Shown: piece after piece, positions 1-5,756 of the stretch | How positions within the stretch are numbered: position 1 is the stretch's first letter | Layout: each line of letters opens with the position of its first letter | DNA from: Nitrospira lenta | GTDB taxonomy: Bacteria; Nitrospirota; Nitrospiria; Nitrospirales; Nitrospiraceae | Direction of reading: 5' to 3' | Assembly (NCBI GenBank): GCA_945906715.1 | Contig: CAMDRK010000179.1 | Location: 1-5,756, forward strand | Length of the DNA stretch: 5,756 nt | Position numbers and translations under genes: made by a program | The notes under the pieces: model-generated | The model's database searches: none | What the model saw: only the letters and a program-made list of their open reading frames with translations | Told to the model about the DNA's origin: nothing

Positions 1-258
1 CAGGAGGCTGCTACCAGTCACGGGGCCAGCCACCCGGGCCGGGCCACGATTGAGACCGTGAACCACTGTCTCAAAGCGCTGGTGAAGGTGATCGAAGCTG
101 AGAAGTTCAAGTCGGTTGCGCTTCCACGCTTGGCCACTGGCGTGGGTGGGCTCGACTGGAAGGACGTGAAGCCGCTGATGGAAAAACACCTCGGTCACCT
201 GTCCATTCCCGTGTATGTATACGGCACCTATCATCCAGGGGTTCAGGCAAAAGAATAG
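1..258 (+). CDS. Macro-domain (ADP-ribose-binding) protein, 3' end only
   Basis: The reading frame is open from the first base of the window to the TAG at 256-258, giving 85 residues of C-terminal sequence; the true start lies outside the window. Macro domains bind ADP-ribose and often remove it from proteins, nucleic acids or small metabolites. What is seen is a helix-forming stretch (ETVNHCLKALVKVIEAEKF), then the strand-plus-loop SVALPRLATGVGGLDW, which is the phosphate-binding loop region of macro domains, then the final strand IPVYVYGTY, with the protein ending about ten residues later. The VGGLDW form resembles macro domains of the DarG antitoxin branch more than YmdB, but this is a recollection and not a test. 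The N-terminal half, with the first ADP-ribose-binding residues, is missing, so catalytic competence cannot be judged. The GTG at 58 is an internal Val, not a start. The gene is convergent with the ATPase. Confidence 0.8.
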   Translation, partial: QEAATSHGASHPGRATIETVNHCLKALVKVIEAEKFKSVALPRLATGVGGLDWKDVKPLMEKHLGHLSIPVYVYGTYHPGVQAKE

Positions 259-330
259 GGGTGAGCAGGGGCGAGTCAGGAAGGTGAGGGCGGCAGAGCC
301 AATCCTCTGTACTCGCGCAACGCGCTAGGA

Positions 331-439
331 CTTGTCTGTCTGGTTAGCCGGTCTTTCTGGTCTGTCTGGTTCCTCTGGATGAATTTCCAGTCCGATCAAC
401 CAAACAAACCAAATAGACCAGATAGACCAGATGAACCAG
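331..439. repeat. Palindromic 9-bp-unit repeat R1 in convergent spacer
   Basis: The left arm contains 9-bp units GGTCTTTCT (350-358), GGTCTGTCT (359-367) and GGTTCCTCT (368-376). The right arm contains the complementary type: AACCAAACA (398-406), AACCAAATA (407-415), GACCAGATA (416-424), GACCAGATG (425-433) and AACCAG. The two arms are imperfect reverse complements around a centre near 379-397, so a transcript from either strand could fold into a long hairpin with several G-U or mismatched pairs. It sits between the stop codons of two convergent genes (258 and 552), where it could act as a bidirectional transcription barrier. No U-tract follows, so a classical intrinsic terminator is not shown. 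The rest of 259-551 shows no credible gene. Confidence 0.8.
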
Positions 440-551
440 CATTCGTTCGACGCGTGCAGTTGAGGATCGGCTCAGCCGCCCTCACTGTTTAGAGATGATT
501 CGGCCCTTGCTATGTGTGGGGAGTGGAAACGAGTGAGCTTGGAGGGACTAT

Positions 552-3353
552 TTATAGTAGTCGTTTCTTCGCTTCGCCCGCGCGACTGTTTGTGAATCGG
601 TTTACGACGAACTTGCGTATCTCCTCTGCCGCCAACAGTGCTATGGCGCCCAGCGCGAGTGGCCCGAAGATCCACGCAGGCAAGGGGCTGGTGCCGAAGA
701 TTGCGTTGCCCCAGGGGGTATAGATGATGAACGCCAGGACGACGAGTTCTGTCGCGATTCCCCAGAGGAGCAAGCGATTGCTGAACCAGCCGAGTTGAGA
801 GAGCGACACTCGGTCAGAGCGACAGGCGAACACGTTCGCCACCTGGGCGATGACGATGGCGGCGAAGGTGGCGGCGGTCGCCTGTTTGTAGAGCGGATCG
901 GACCAGTCGAGCGGCATGCCCCAGGTCCATCCCTGTGTCAGAAGCAATAAAAAGAATGCACCCATGGCGATCCCGGCTTCAATCAGGCCCAAAAAGACAT
1001 AGGCGCGCAATAGAAGCGGGAGGTTCATCAACCGTTCCGTGCGCGGGCGCGGCGGGATTGACATAATGCCGGCGTCGGGCTTTTCGGCGCCCAGGGCTAA
1101 GGCCGGAACCATATCGGTCCCTAGATCCACTGCGAGGATTTGCGGGACTGTAAGCGCGAGCGGAATCCCGAACAAGCCGAAGGCCAGATAGGGGACGACT
1201 TCGGGTACGTTGCTCGCCAGCACATATGTGGAAAATTTTCGGATGTTGGCGTAGACGGCCCGGCCTTCTTCAATGGCGTTGACGATAGTCGCAAAGTTGT
1301 CGTCGAGTAAAATCATGTCCGCCGTTTCTTTTGCCACGTCGGTTCCGGCAATGCCCATCGCAATGCCGATATCGGCTTTCTTGATGGCCGGGGCGTCGTT
1401 CACCCCGTCGCCCGTGACGGCCACCACTTCACCCATGTCTTTCAGCACCGACACCACGCGCATCTTGTGCCGGGGGGCCATGCGCGCGAAGACCGGTTCG
1501 GCTCTGTCAGGACTGGAGGGCGTCAGAATCCGACGCAGCGCCTCGTCGCTCATCGTTTCGATCTGGTGCCCTTCGATCGCGGGACTGTCTCCTTCCGGCT
1601 CGGTGAGGGACTCTTGCGTCACCAATCCGATCTGGCGGGCGATGGCCAGGGCCGTGAGCGGATGGTCGCCGGTAATCATGATGGTGCGGACGCCGGCTTG
1701 GCGGCATCGCGCGATAGCCTCAGGCACTTCACGGCGCGGGGGATCCATCATCGCCACGAGGCCGAGGAAGGTGAGCTTCTGTTCAACATGGTCGATGTCC
1801 AGTTTTTCGGCACCCTGCTCAATGTCACGCATGGCCACAGCCAGGACCCTATAGGCCTGCTGCGCGAAGGTACGGCTTTGCTCCATGATGCGCTGGCGAT
1901 CCTCCTGACTCATCGGCGAGAGCACACTGTGGTGGAGCATCTGACTGCAGAGGGGGACGAGCGATTCCGGCGCTCCCTTCACAAAGGCCACGAGCCGGCC
2001 CTCACGCCAATGGATAGTGGACATGCGCTTCCGGTCCGCGTCGAACGGCAGTTCGCCCATCCGGGGCAACGGTTCTTGCTGGAGGAGTTCGTGATCCAGT
2101 GCAAACTCAACCAGAGCCACTTCGGTTGGATCGCCCGTGATGGTGGGGAGGCCGTCAGTCCGCCGCAGGCGTTTGGCATTGTGGCAGTGGATGATCGCAT
2201 CGAAGAGCGGCGCATACTCCTCGGCCTCGATCGCGCTGGTCACGCGCCCGGCGATCACCAGGCAGCTTTTCTGCACTTCGACTTCGAGATGGTCCATATA
2301 GAAACGAGCTACGCGCATCCGGTTCTCGGTCAGCGTCCCAGTCTTGTCCGTGCAGATGACGGTGGTGCAACCCAAGGTTTCAACGGACGTCAGTTGCTTG
2401 ATGAGCGCGTGGCGCTTGGCCATACGCTGGCTGCCCAACGCCAAGGCCAGCGTCACAGTGGGGAGCAGTCCTTCCGGTACGTTCGCCACGATGATGCCGA
2501 TTCCGAAGATCGCACTGATCCAGAAGCCCAAGCCCATAGAGACGCCGATGACGAAAAAGACCCCACCCATGGCGAGCGACAGCAGTGCAACCACATGGGT
2601 GACCTTTACGATTTCTTTCTGCAGCGGGCTGAGGCCTGTTTCCACACTTGTGGAGAGGCGGGCGATCTTACCGAATTCCGTCTGCATGCCGGTGGCGAAC
2701 ACGACCGCCTTGCCTCTGCCGGAGAGCAGGGGGGTGCCGGCGAATACGAGATTGGGAATGTCCAGGAGATGTCCATCGGTCACCGGCTCCGCCGTCCGTC
2801 GCTTCGGTTGGGATTCGCCTGTGAGAGAGGAGGTGTCGACCAGCATGTCGGCTGCTTCAATGAGCCGGCCGTCGGCAGAGATCTGCTCTCCTTCCTCGAT
2901 CAAGAGCACGTCGCCGGGCACGATTTCGTCCCGCGGCACATCAAGCGGTTGGTTGCTTCGAAGGACCCATGCCCTGGCAGGAAGGAGTCGATGGAGCGCA
3001 TGCACCGCGCGCTCCGCTTTATATTCCTGAAAGAAGGCAAAGACGGCATTGATGACGATTACACCGAGGATCGCCCAGCCGAGCGTGGCCATGCCTTCGC
3101 CCGGCTTCATAAAGTCTGCCGTGAACGCCAGGGCGACGGCGACCCAGAGCAACAGGGCCAGGAAATGAGTGAACTGGTGGAGGAATCCTCGAATCAATGA
3201 ATAGTGACCCGGCTCCTCCAGAACATTGGGACCATACCGACTGAGCCGTTGCTGTGCCTCTTCGGGCGACAAGCCGCTTTCCCCGGTTTCCAGGCGTGTG
3301 AAGATTTCAGCAACCGTGAGTTGGTGGAGCGGTAGCGTATCGAGTTCAGGCAC
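552..3353 (-). CDS. P2-type cation-transporting ATPase, Na+,K+-ATPase-like
   Basis: This is an inner-membrane ion pump driven by ATP through an aspartyl-phosphate intermediate, 933 residues from the start chosen here. Domains in order: N-terminal cation-ATPase domain (2-70); M1-M2 (57-109); actuator with TGES (178-181); M3-M4 (253-298) with PEGL (293-296); phosphorylation motif DKTGT with Asp336; nucleotide domain with KGAPE (459-463); DPPR (537-540); TGD (561-563); hinge TGDGVND (647-653); M5-M10 (about 710-910). Ion-site residues follow the Na,K-ATPase pattern: Glu294 in VANVPEGLL, SNVPE in M5 (Ser714, Asn715, Glu718), and DLGTDMVPA in M6 (Asp743, Asp747). SERCA instead has a D-GLPA type M6. 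All catalytic motifs are intact. No beta-like subunit is seen nearby. GTG at 3353 is chosen because GAGG lies 5 nt upstream; an in-frame TTG at 3368 would add five residues but lacks a ribosome site. It overlaps the upstream stress-protein gene by 8 bp. Substrate (Na+, K+, H+ or Ca2+) is inferred only. Confidence 0.95.
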   Translation of the reverse strand: MPELDTLPLHQLTVAEIFTRLETGESGLSPEEAQQRLSRYGPNVLEEPGHYSLIRGFLHQFTHFLALLLWVAVALAFTADFMKPGEGMATLGWAILGVIVINAVFAFFQEYKAERAVHALHRLLPARAWVLRSNQPLDVPRDEIVPGDVLLIEEGEQISADGRLIEAADMLVDTSSLTGESQPKRRTAEPVTDGHLLDIPNLVFAGTPLLSGRGKAVVFATGMQTEFGKIARLSTSVETGLSPLQKEIVKVTHVVALLSLAMGGVFFVIGVSMGLGFWISAIFGIGIIVANVPEGLLPTVTLALALGSQRMAKRHALIKQLTSVETLGCTTVICTDKTGTLTENRMRVARFYMDHLEVEVQKSCLVIAGRVTSAIEAEEYAPLFDAIIHCHNAKRLRRTDGLPTITGDPTEVALVEFALDHELLQQEPLPRMGELPFDADRKRMSTIHWREGRLVAFVKGAPESLVPLCSQMLHHSVLSPMSQEDRQRIMEQSRTFAQQAYRVLAVAMRDIEQGAEKLDIDHVEQKLTFLGLVAMMDPPRREVPEAIARCRQAGVRTIMITGDHPLTALAIARQIGLVTQESLTEPEGDSPAIEGHQIETMSDEALRRILTPSSPDRAEPVFARMAPRHKMRVVSVLKDMGEVVAVTGDGVNDAPAIKKADIGIAMGIAGTDVAKETADMILLDDNFATIVNAIEEGRAVYANIRKFSTYVLASNVPEVVPYLAFGLFGIPLALTVPQILAVDLGTDMVPALALGAEKPDAGIMSIPPRPRTERLMNLPLLLRAYVFLGLIEAGIAMGAFFLLLLTQGWTWGMPLDWSDPLYKQATAATFAAIVIAQVANVFACRSDRVSLSQLGWFSNRLLLWGIATELVVLAFIIYTPWGNAIFGTSPLPAWIFGPLALGAIALLAAEEIRKFVVNRFTNSRAGEAKKRLL

Positions 3354-4251
3354 GCTTGCCTCGTACAATCAGGACTGAACAGGGGGCGTGTCTCAGGAGA
3401 CTCTCCGAGACGCTGCCGAGATGGAGCCGCTCGCTCTTGGTCAACTCGCGAGACCCGATCACCAGGAGGTCGGCATGATCCTTCTCGACTTGTTTGACGA
3501 TGCAGTCGATGACGTGGTCCATCTGCACGTCCGTGACGATGGCGTAGCCTTCTTTCAGGAACTCATCCCGCAATGATGTGACCAATCGCGTGGCGCGTTC
3601 GAGGACCGGTCGCTCCAACTCTGCGACTTGGGCTTTGGACAAGTATCGAACGGCCAAGTCAGTCACCGGTCTTTCGGCAGAGGAGAAGATGGTGGTCGTG
3701 GCGGACTCCGGAAGAATGCGGGATCGAAGAAATCGAGCAGCGGCTCGGGACTGCTTCGAGTCATCGACTGCGAGGATCACACGCCTCAGCTGCGGGAGCG
3801 GCTGTTTCACGACGAGGACAGAGCAGGGGGCGATCGACGCGATCTGCCGAGAGATGCTTCCCATCAAGAATCCACGGATGTCGCTCAATCCTCGGGATCC
3901 GATGAGAATGAGATCGGCTTTGACCCGCCGCGCCTGTCGCACGATCGTCCGGGCGAGGGGACCATGGGCTAAGACCCGGTGGAGCGTGGTGCGAGGGCCG
4001 GTCGTAGCCTGTCCGAGGGCGACTCGTGCGGTTCGCTCTGCCTCACGGAGTAGGATGCTACCGGCTTTTTCCATGGCGGCCAGGGCTCGCTTCTCCGCCA
4101 CGGGATTCCTGCCTCTGCCAGCTCGGAGGGCTGATGGATCGACCACATGGAGCAGTGTCACAGCCTCCGGCTCCCGGTCGGCGAGCGCTTCGAGTGCCTG
4201 TACTCCCCACTGCGAGCATTCAGACCCATCCACAGCACAAAGAATTCTCAT
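3346..4251 (-). CDS. Tandem-domain universal stress protein (UspA family)
   Basis: A cytoplasmic protein of 301 residues, about twice a single Usp domain. Domain 1 (about 1-149) begins MRILCAVDGS and carries a complete ATP-binding loop of the type G-x2-G-x9-G-S: Gly118, Gly121, Gly131, Ser132. Domain 2 (about 155-298) starts with RRVILAVDDS and has GSRE...GS at 266-280, in which the second glycine is replaced by Glu269, so it probably binds nucleotide weakly or differently. Both domains end in the typical PCSVLVV / PCSVLIV strand. The ATG at 4251 has GGGAG 6 nt upstream. It is the first gene of a two-gene minus-strand unit and overlaps the P-type ATPase downstream. Usp proteins are commonly induced by stress and some act on transporters or sensors (KdpD carries a Usp-like domain). 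A role in tuning the pump is inference from the pairing. Confidence 0.95.
   Translation of the reverse strand: MRILCAVDGSECSQWGVQALEALADREPEAVTLLHVVDPSALRAGRGRNPVAEKRALAAMEKAGSILLREAERTARVALGQATTGPRTTLHRVLAHGPLARTIVRQARRVKADLILIGSRGLSDIRGFLMGSISRQIASIAPCSVLVVKQPLPQLRRVILAVDDSKQSRAAARFLRSRILPESATTTIFSSAERPVTDLAVRYLSKAQVAELERPVLERATRLVTSLRDEFLKEGYAIVTDVQMDHVIDCIVKQVEKDHADLLVIGSRELTKSERLHLGSVSESLLRHAPCSVLIVRGKRA
3359..3362 (-). promoter_or_regulatory. Ribosome binding site deciding the ATPase start
   Basis: The minus strand reads GAGG here, followed by 5 nt (CAAGC) and then GTG at 3353-3351. The site lies inside the last codons of the universal stress protein gene (stop at 3348-3346). This favours GTG at 3353 over the in-frame TTG at 3368, and suggests that ribosomes finishing the stress protein re-initiate on the pump. 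Confidence 0.6.
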
Positions 4252-4257
4252 GAGAGG

Positions 4258-4262
4258 CTCCC
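4258..4262 (-). promoter_or_regulatory. Ribosome binding site of the universal stress protein gene
   Basis: The minus strand reads GGGAG, preceded by AAGAA, 6 nt before the ATG at 4251. It is a strong Shine-Dalgarno sequence and supports that start. Confidence 0.7.
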
Positions 4263-4365
4263 TTCTTCAATGACAATGACGACCAACAACCAGCCGGTGA
4301 CTCCAGGTATCAGTTCTGCATTGGATGTGCCTGTGACACACGGGAGTAAAGAAGGAGAATCAGCC

Positions 4366-4460
4366 TTCCTTGTTCATTTGGTCTGTCTGGTCTGTCTGGT
4401 TGTTTTGGTTGAATGAAACTAACCAAAAGAACCAAATCAACCAGATAAACCAGATCAACC
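4366..4460. repeat. Palindromic 9-bp-unit repeat R2
   Basis: The left arm runs GGTCTGTCT (4380-4388), GGTCTGTCT (4389-4397), GGTTGTTTT (4398-4406), GGTT. The loop is GAATGAAACT (4411-4420). The right arm runs AACCAAAAG (4421), AACCAAATC (4430), AACCAGATA (4439), AACCAGATC (4448), AACC, each unit 9 bp. The arms are imperfect reverse complements, so the whole can fold as a long hairpin. It is preceded by TTCCTTGTTCATTT, which R3 also has almost unchanged (TTTCTTGTTCATTT). It lies upstream of two divergent genes, so a terminator role is not the obvious explanation here. Confidence 0.85.
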
Positions 4461-4568
4461 CTCGCCAGGTTCCGAGTGGTTATGAGAGAAACGGTAGTCA
4501 GGTTCCCATGGAGGGTGCGGCATTTTGCAGCAGAAAGGAAAGTGCCACTGTGGTGATTAGGGTCAATC

Positions 4569-4680
4569 TTTCTTGTTCATTTGGTCTATCTGGTCTTTTT
4601 GGTTTGTCTGGTCTGTCTGGTTTTTTTGGTTGAACGAAACTAACCAAATGAACCAAATCAACCAGATAAACAAAACAAAC
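4569..4680. repeat. Palindromic 9-bp-unit repeat R3, paralogue of R2
   Basis: The left arm has five units: GGTCTATCT (4583), GGTCTTTTT (4592), GGTTTGTCT (4601), GGTCTGTCT (4610), GGTTTTTTT (4619), then GGTT. The loop GAACGAAACT (4632-4641) differs from that of R2 by one base. The right arm has AACCAAATG (4642), AACCAAATC (4651), AACCAGATA (4660), then a degenerate AACAAAACAAAC. Left-arm unit number differs from R2 (five against three), which points to expansion and contraction of the 9-bp unit while the loop and left flank stay fixed. Confidence 0.85.
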
Positions 4681-4781
4681 GGGTACTTTCGTCGCTGCGG
4701 CCTTGTTGGACAGCCTGTTTGAGCGTCCTGCGGAGTATCGTTGTATGGTTCAATGCCGGAGTGCTCACAAGTTTATCGATC

Positions 4782-5609
4782 ATGTCCACTACTATGCCTT
4801 GGTTCTTCCGGAGTTCGCTAATTGCCGTGACCGTGATGCTGGTCACGGTCTTTCCCGCTGTCTCACTAGCTGATTCCCCCAAGAAGCATCGCGGGCCCTG
4901 CGAGATCCATTATCCCAGTGATGCTACAGTGGAGTGGACCTGCCGAGCCATCCCAGTAGGCAAATCGCTGGAGGCGATTTTTGGCGAGGGCTGGGCGGAC
5001 GTTGCGCGATTCAATCGGATCGATCGCCGTCACTTGCGCCCGGGTCTCTCGATCAAAGTCCCGAGGCGGGTCGAGGATCTGAAATTATTTTCTCCGCTTC
5101 CGTTGTTCTATCAACCCGCAGAACATGCCGAGCAGTTTATTCTGATCGATCTGGCGGAACAGTTTCTCGGAGCCTATGAATACGGCGCGCTCCGGTTTGC
5201 TATGCCTATTGCAACGGGGAATGGCTATAATGAAACGCCTACCGGGGAGTTCCGTCTGACTGCGGCCCGTCTGCAACATCAATCCAGCCTCTATACAATC
5301 GAAGGAACGGACAGACCCTATCCGATGAATTACGCGCTTCGGTTCCATATCAATAGCGGAGGCATGTCGTATTGGATCCATGGACGTGATATGCCGGGCT
5401 ATCCGGCCTCGCACGGTTGCATCGGTCTCTACGATGAGTCGATGCAGAAGGAACAGTATGGGGCGCCGAAAGATCCTGAGCTCAACGATGCGAAGAGGTT
5501 GTTCGAGTGGGTGTTAGGAAGTGAGACGAACGACGAGCGCGTGATTTCACTACATCGTGGTCCAAGGGTTCACATCATCGGTCAGGCGCCAGGGCATCAA
5601 GCGCCCTAA
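4782..5609 (+). CDS. Exported L,D-transpeptidase (YkuD) with LysM-like region
   Basis: YkuD enzymes make 3-3 cross-links in peptidoglycan, or attach proteins to it, through a catalytic cysteine in the periplasm. From the ATG at 4782 the product has 275 residues. Residues 1-30 form a signal peptide: a short positive start, a hydrophobic core, and probable cleavage after VSLA at 30/31. A LysM-like segment follows (about 54-94: VGKSLEAIFGEGW, NRIDRRHLRPG, IKVP). The YkuD domain (about 116-266) has ATGNGYNETPTGEF and the active site HGRDMPGYPASHGCIGL, with His200, Ser210, His211, Gly212 and Cys213. The residue after CI is Gly, where most family members have Arg or Asn. Start choice is uncertain: TTG at 4719 (296 aa) and ATG at 4794 are in frame and none has a clear ribosome site; 4782 gives the cleanest signal peptide. 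It is transcribed alone, divergent from the stress-protein/ATPase pair. Confidence 0.93.
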   Translation: MSTTMPWFFRSSLIAVTVMLVTVFPAVSLADSPKKHRGPCEIHYPSDATVEWTCRAIPVGKSLEAIFGEGWADVARFNRIDRRHLRPGLSIKVPRRVEDLKLFSPLPLFYQPAEHAEQFILIDLAEQFLGAYEYGALRFAMPIATGNGYNETPTGEFRLTAARLQHQSSLYTIEGTDRPYPMNYALRFHINSGGMSYWIHGRDMPGYPASHGCIGLYDESMQKEQYGAPKDPELNDAKRLFEWVLGSETNDERVISLHRGPRVHIIGQAPGHQAP

Positions 5610-5642
5610 ACGACTGAGGTGCCGAAGGCGGAAATTGTGGCG

Positions 5643-5756
5643 TTAGCGAAGTTGCGGGGGCTGACCAGGAACAGGCAGCTCAAAGAGAAAACGCGTGCCG
5701 GCTAGGTACATCTTGTCTTGGGTGTCCACCTCAATGGGGCGGGTCCAGCAGACTTC
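5643..5756 (-). CDS. Possible 3' end of an unidentified gene, cut by the window edge
   Basis: Read from the right edge on the minus strand, one frame stays open for 37 codons and ends in TAA at 5645-5643; the other two minus-strand frames meet stops within about 20 codons. The peptide ends MYLAGTRFLFELPVPGQPPQLR. The stop lies 33 bp from the end of the transpeptidase gene, a normal distance for convergent genes. I do not recognise a family. The stretch is too short to exclude a chance open frame. Confidence 0.4.
   Translation of the reverse strand, partial: EVCWTRPIEVDTQDKMYLAGTRFLFELPVPGQPPQLR

Larger units (their letters stand above)
4252..4781. other. Long divergent intergenic region with two palindromic repeats
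   Basis: About 530 bp separate the starts of the stress-protein gene (minus) and the transpeptidase gene (plus). It must hold the promoters of both, but I see no -35/-10 pair close enough to consensus to annotate. About 205 bp are occupied by repeats R2 and R3. The rest (4263-4365, 4461-4568, 4681-4781) shows no credible gene. A plus-strand open frame across the repeats (4370-4633) reads low-complexity Gly-Leu-Ser and Asn-Gln runs because the repeat unit is three codons long, and is not believed to be coding. Confidence 0.7.

Noticed and set aside
460..472. CGGC-TCA-GCCG hairpin as the ATPase terminator
   Set aside because: The stem is only 4 bp and no T-run follows on either strand.
472..675. 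67-residue minus-strand frame at the 3' end of the ATPase gene
   Set aside because: It overlaps the ATPase C-terminal coding sequence in another frame, has an Arg/Ser/Thr-rich product and no ribosome site.
1467..3200. 577-residue plus-strand open frame opposite the ATPase gene
   Set aside because: It is a shadow of the GC-rich ATPase gene. The product is rich in His, Arg, Asp and Gly with no recognisable domain, whereas the minus strand encodes every P-type ATPase motif in order.
3359..3368. TTG at 3368 as the ATPase start
   Set aside because: It is in frame, but the minus-strand sequence before it (TTCAGTCCTGA) has no usable Shine-Dalgarno, whereas GTG at 3353 has GAGG at 5 nt.
4370..4633. 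87-residue plus-strand frame containing SVWSVW, NQINQIN and GLSGLSG runs
   Set aside because: The runs are the 9-bp repeat units of R2 and R3 read as three codons. The middle part has no domain character and there is no ribosome site. It is most likely a spurious frame.
4706..4749. Promoter for the transpeptidase gene (TTGGAC or TTTGAG with TTGTAT/TATGGT)
   Set aside because: The best -35 hexamers do not pair at 16-18 bp with a -10 better than three or four matches, so this is no better than chance.
5584..5607. GGCGC...GCGCC inverted repeat at the end of the transpeptidase gene as a terminator
   Set aside because: The stem is only 5 bp, lies inside the coding sequence and is not followed by a T-run.

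Overview
The window looks like chromosomal DNA from a GC-rich, free-living bacterium with a cell envelope that uses a YkuD-type L,D-transpeptidase. The 9-bp GGTCTGTCT-type palindromic repeats between genes resemble, from memory, intergenic repeats of Nitrospira genomes. That assignment is tentative, because no rRNA or other marker gene is present.

Layout from left to right. Positions 1-258 hold the 3' end of a macro-domain (ADP-ribose-binding) protein on the plus strand. Positions 259-551 are a convergent spacer containing the first palindromic 9-bp repeat (R1). Positions 552-3353 on the minus strand encode a complete P2-type cation-transporting ATPase whose ion-site residues match the animal Na+,K+-ATPase group rather than SERCA or plant H+ pumps. 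Immediately upstream in its transcript, and overlapping it by 8 bp, is a tandem-domain universal stress protein (3346-4251, minus strand). The two very probably form a translationally coupled pair. Positions 4252-4781 are a long divergent spacer with two related palindromic repeats (R2, R3) that share an almost identical loop. Positions 4782-5609 on the plus strand encode an exported LysM-like plus YkuD L,D-transpeptidase. From 5643 to the right edge there may be the 3' end of another minus-strand gene, convergent with the transpeptidase.

Functionally, the central unit is a stress-protein plus cation-pump pair, plausibly concerned with Na+/K+ (or another monovalent cation) homeostasis under stress. 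The L,D-transpeptidase is a separate, divergently transcribed cell-wall gene. The window shows no phage, transposase, CRISPR, tRNA or rRNA. The least explained structures are the 9-bp-period palindromes and the Na,K-ATPase-like site of the bacterial pump. I do not see evidence for a wholly new multi-gene system.
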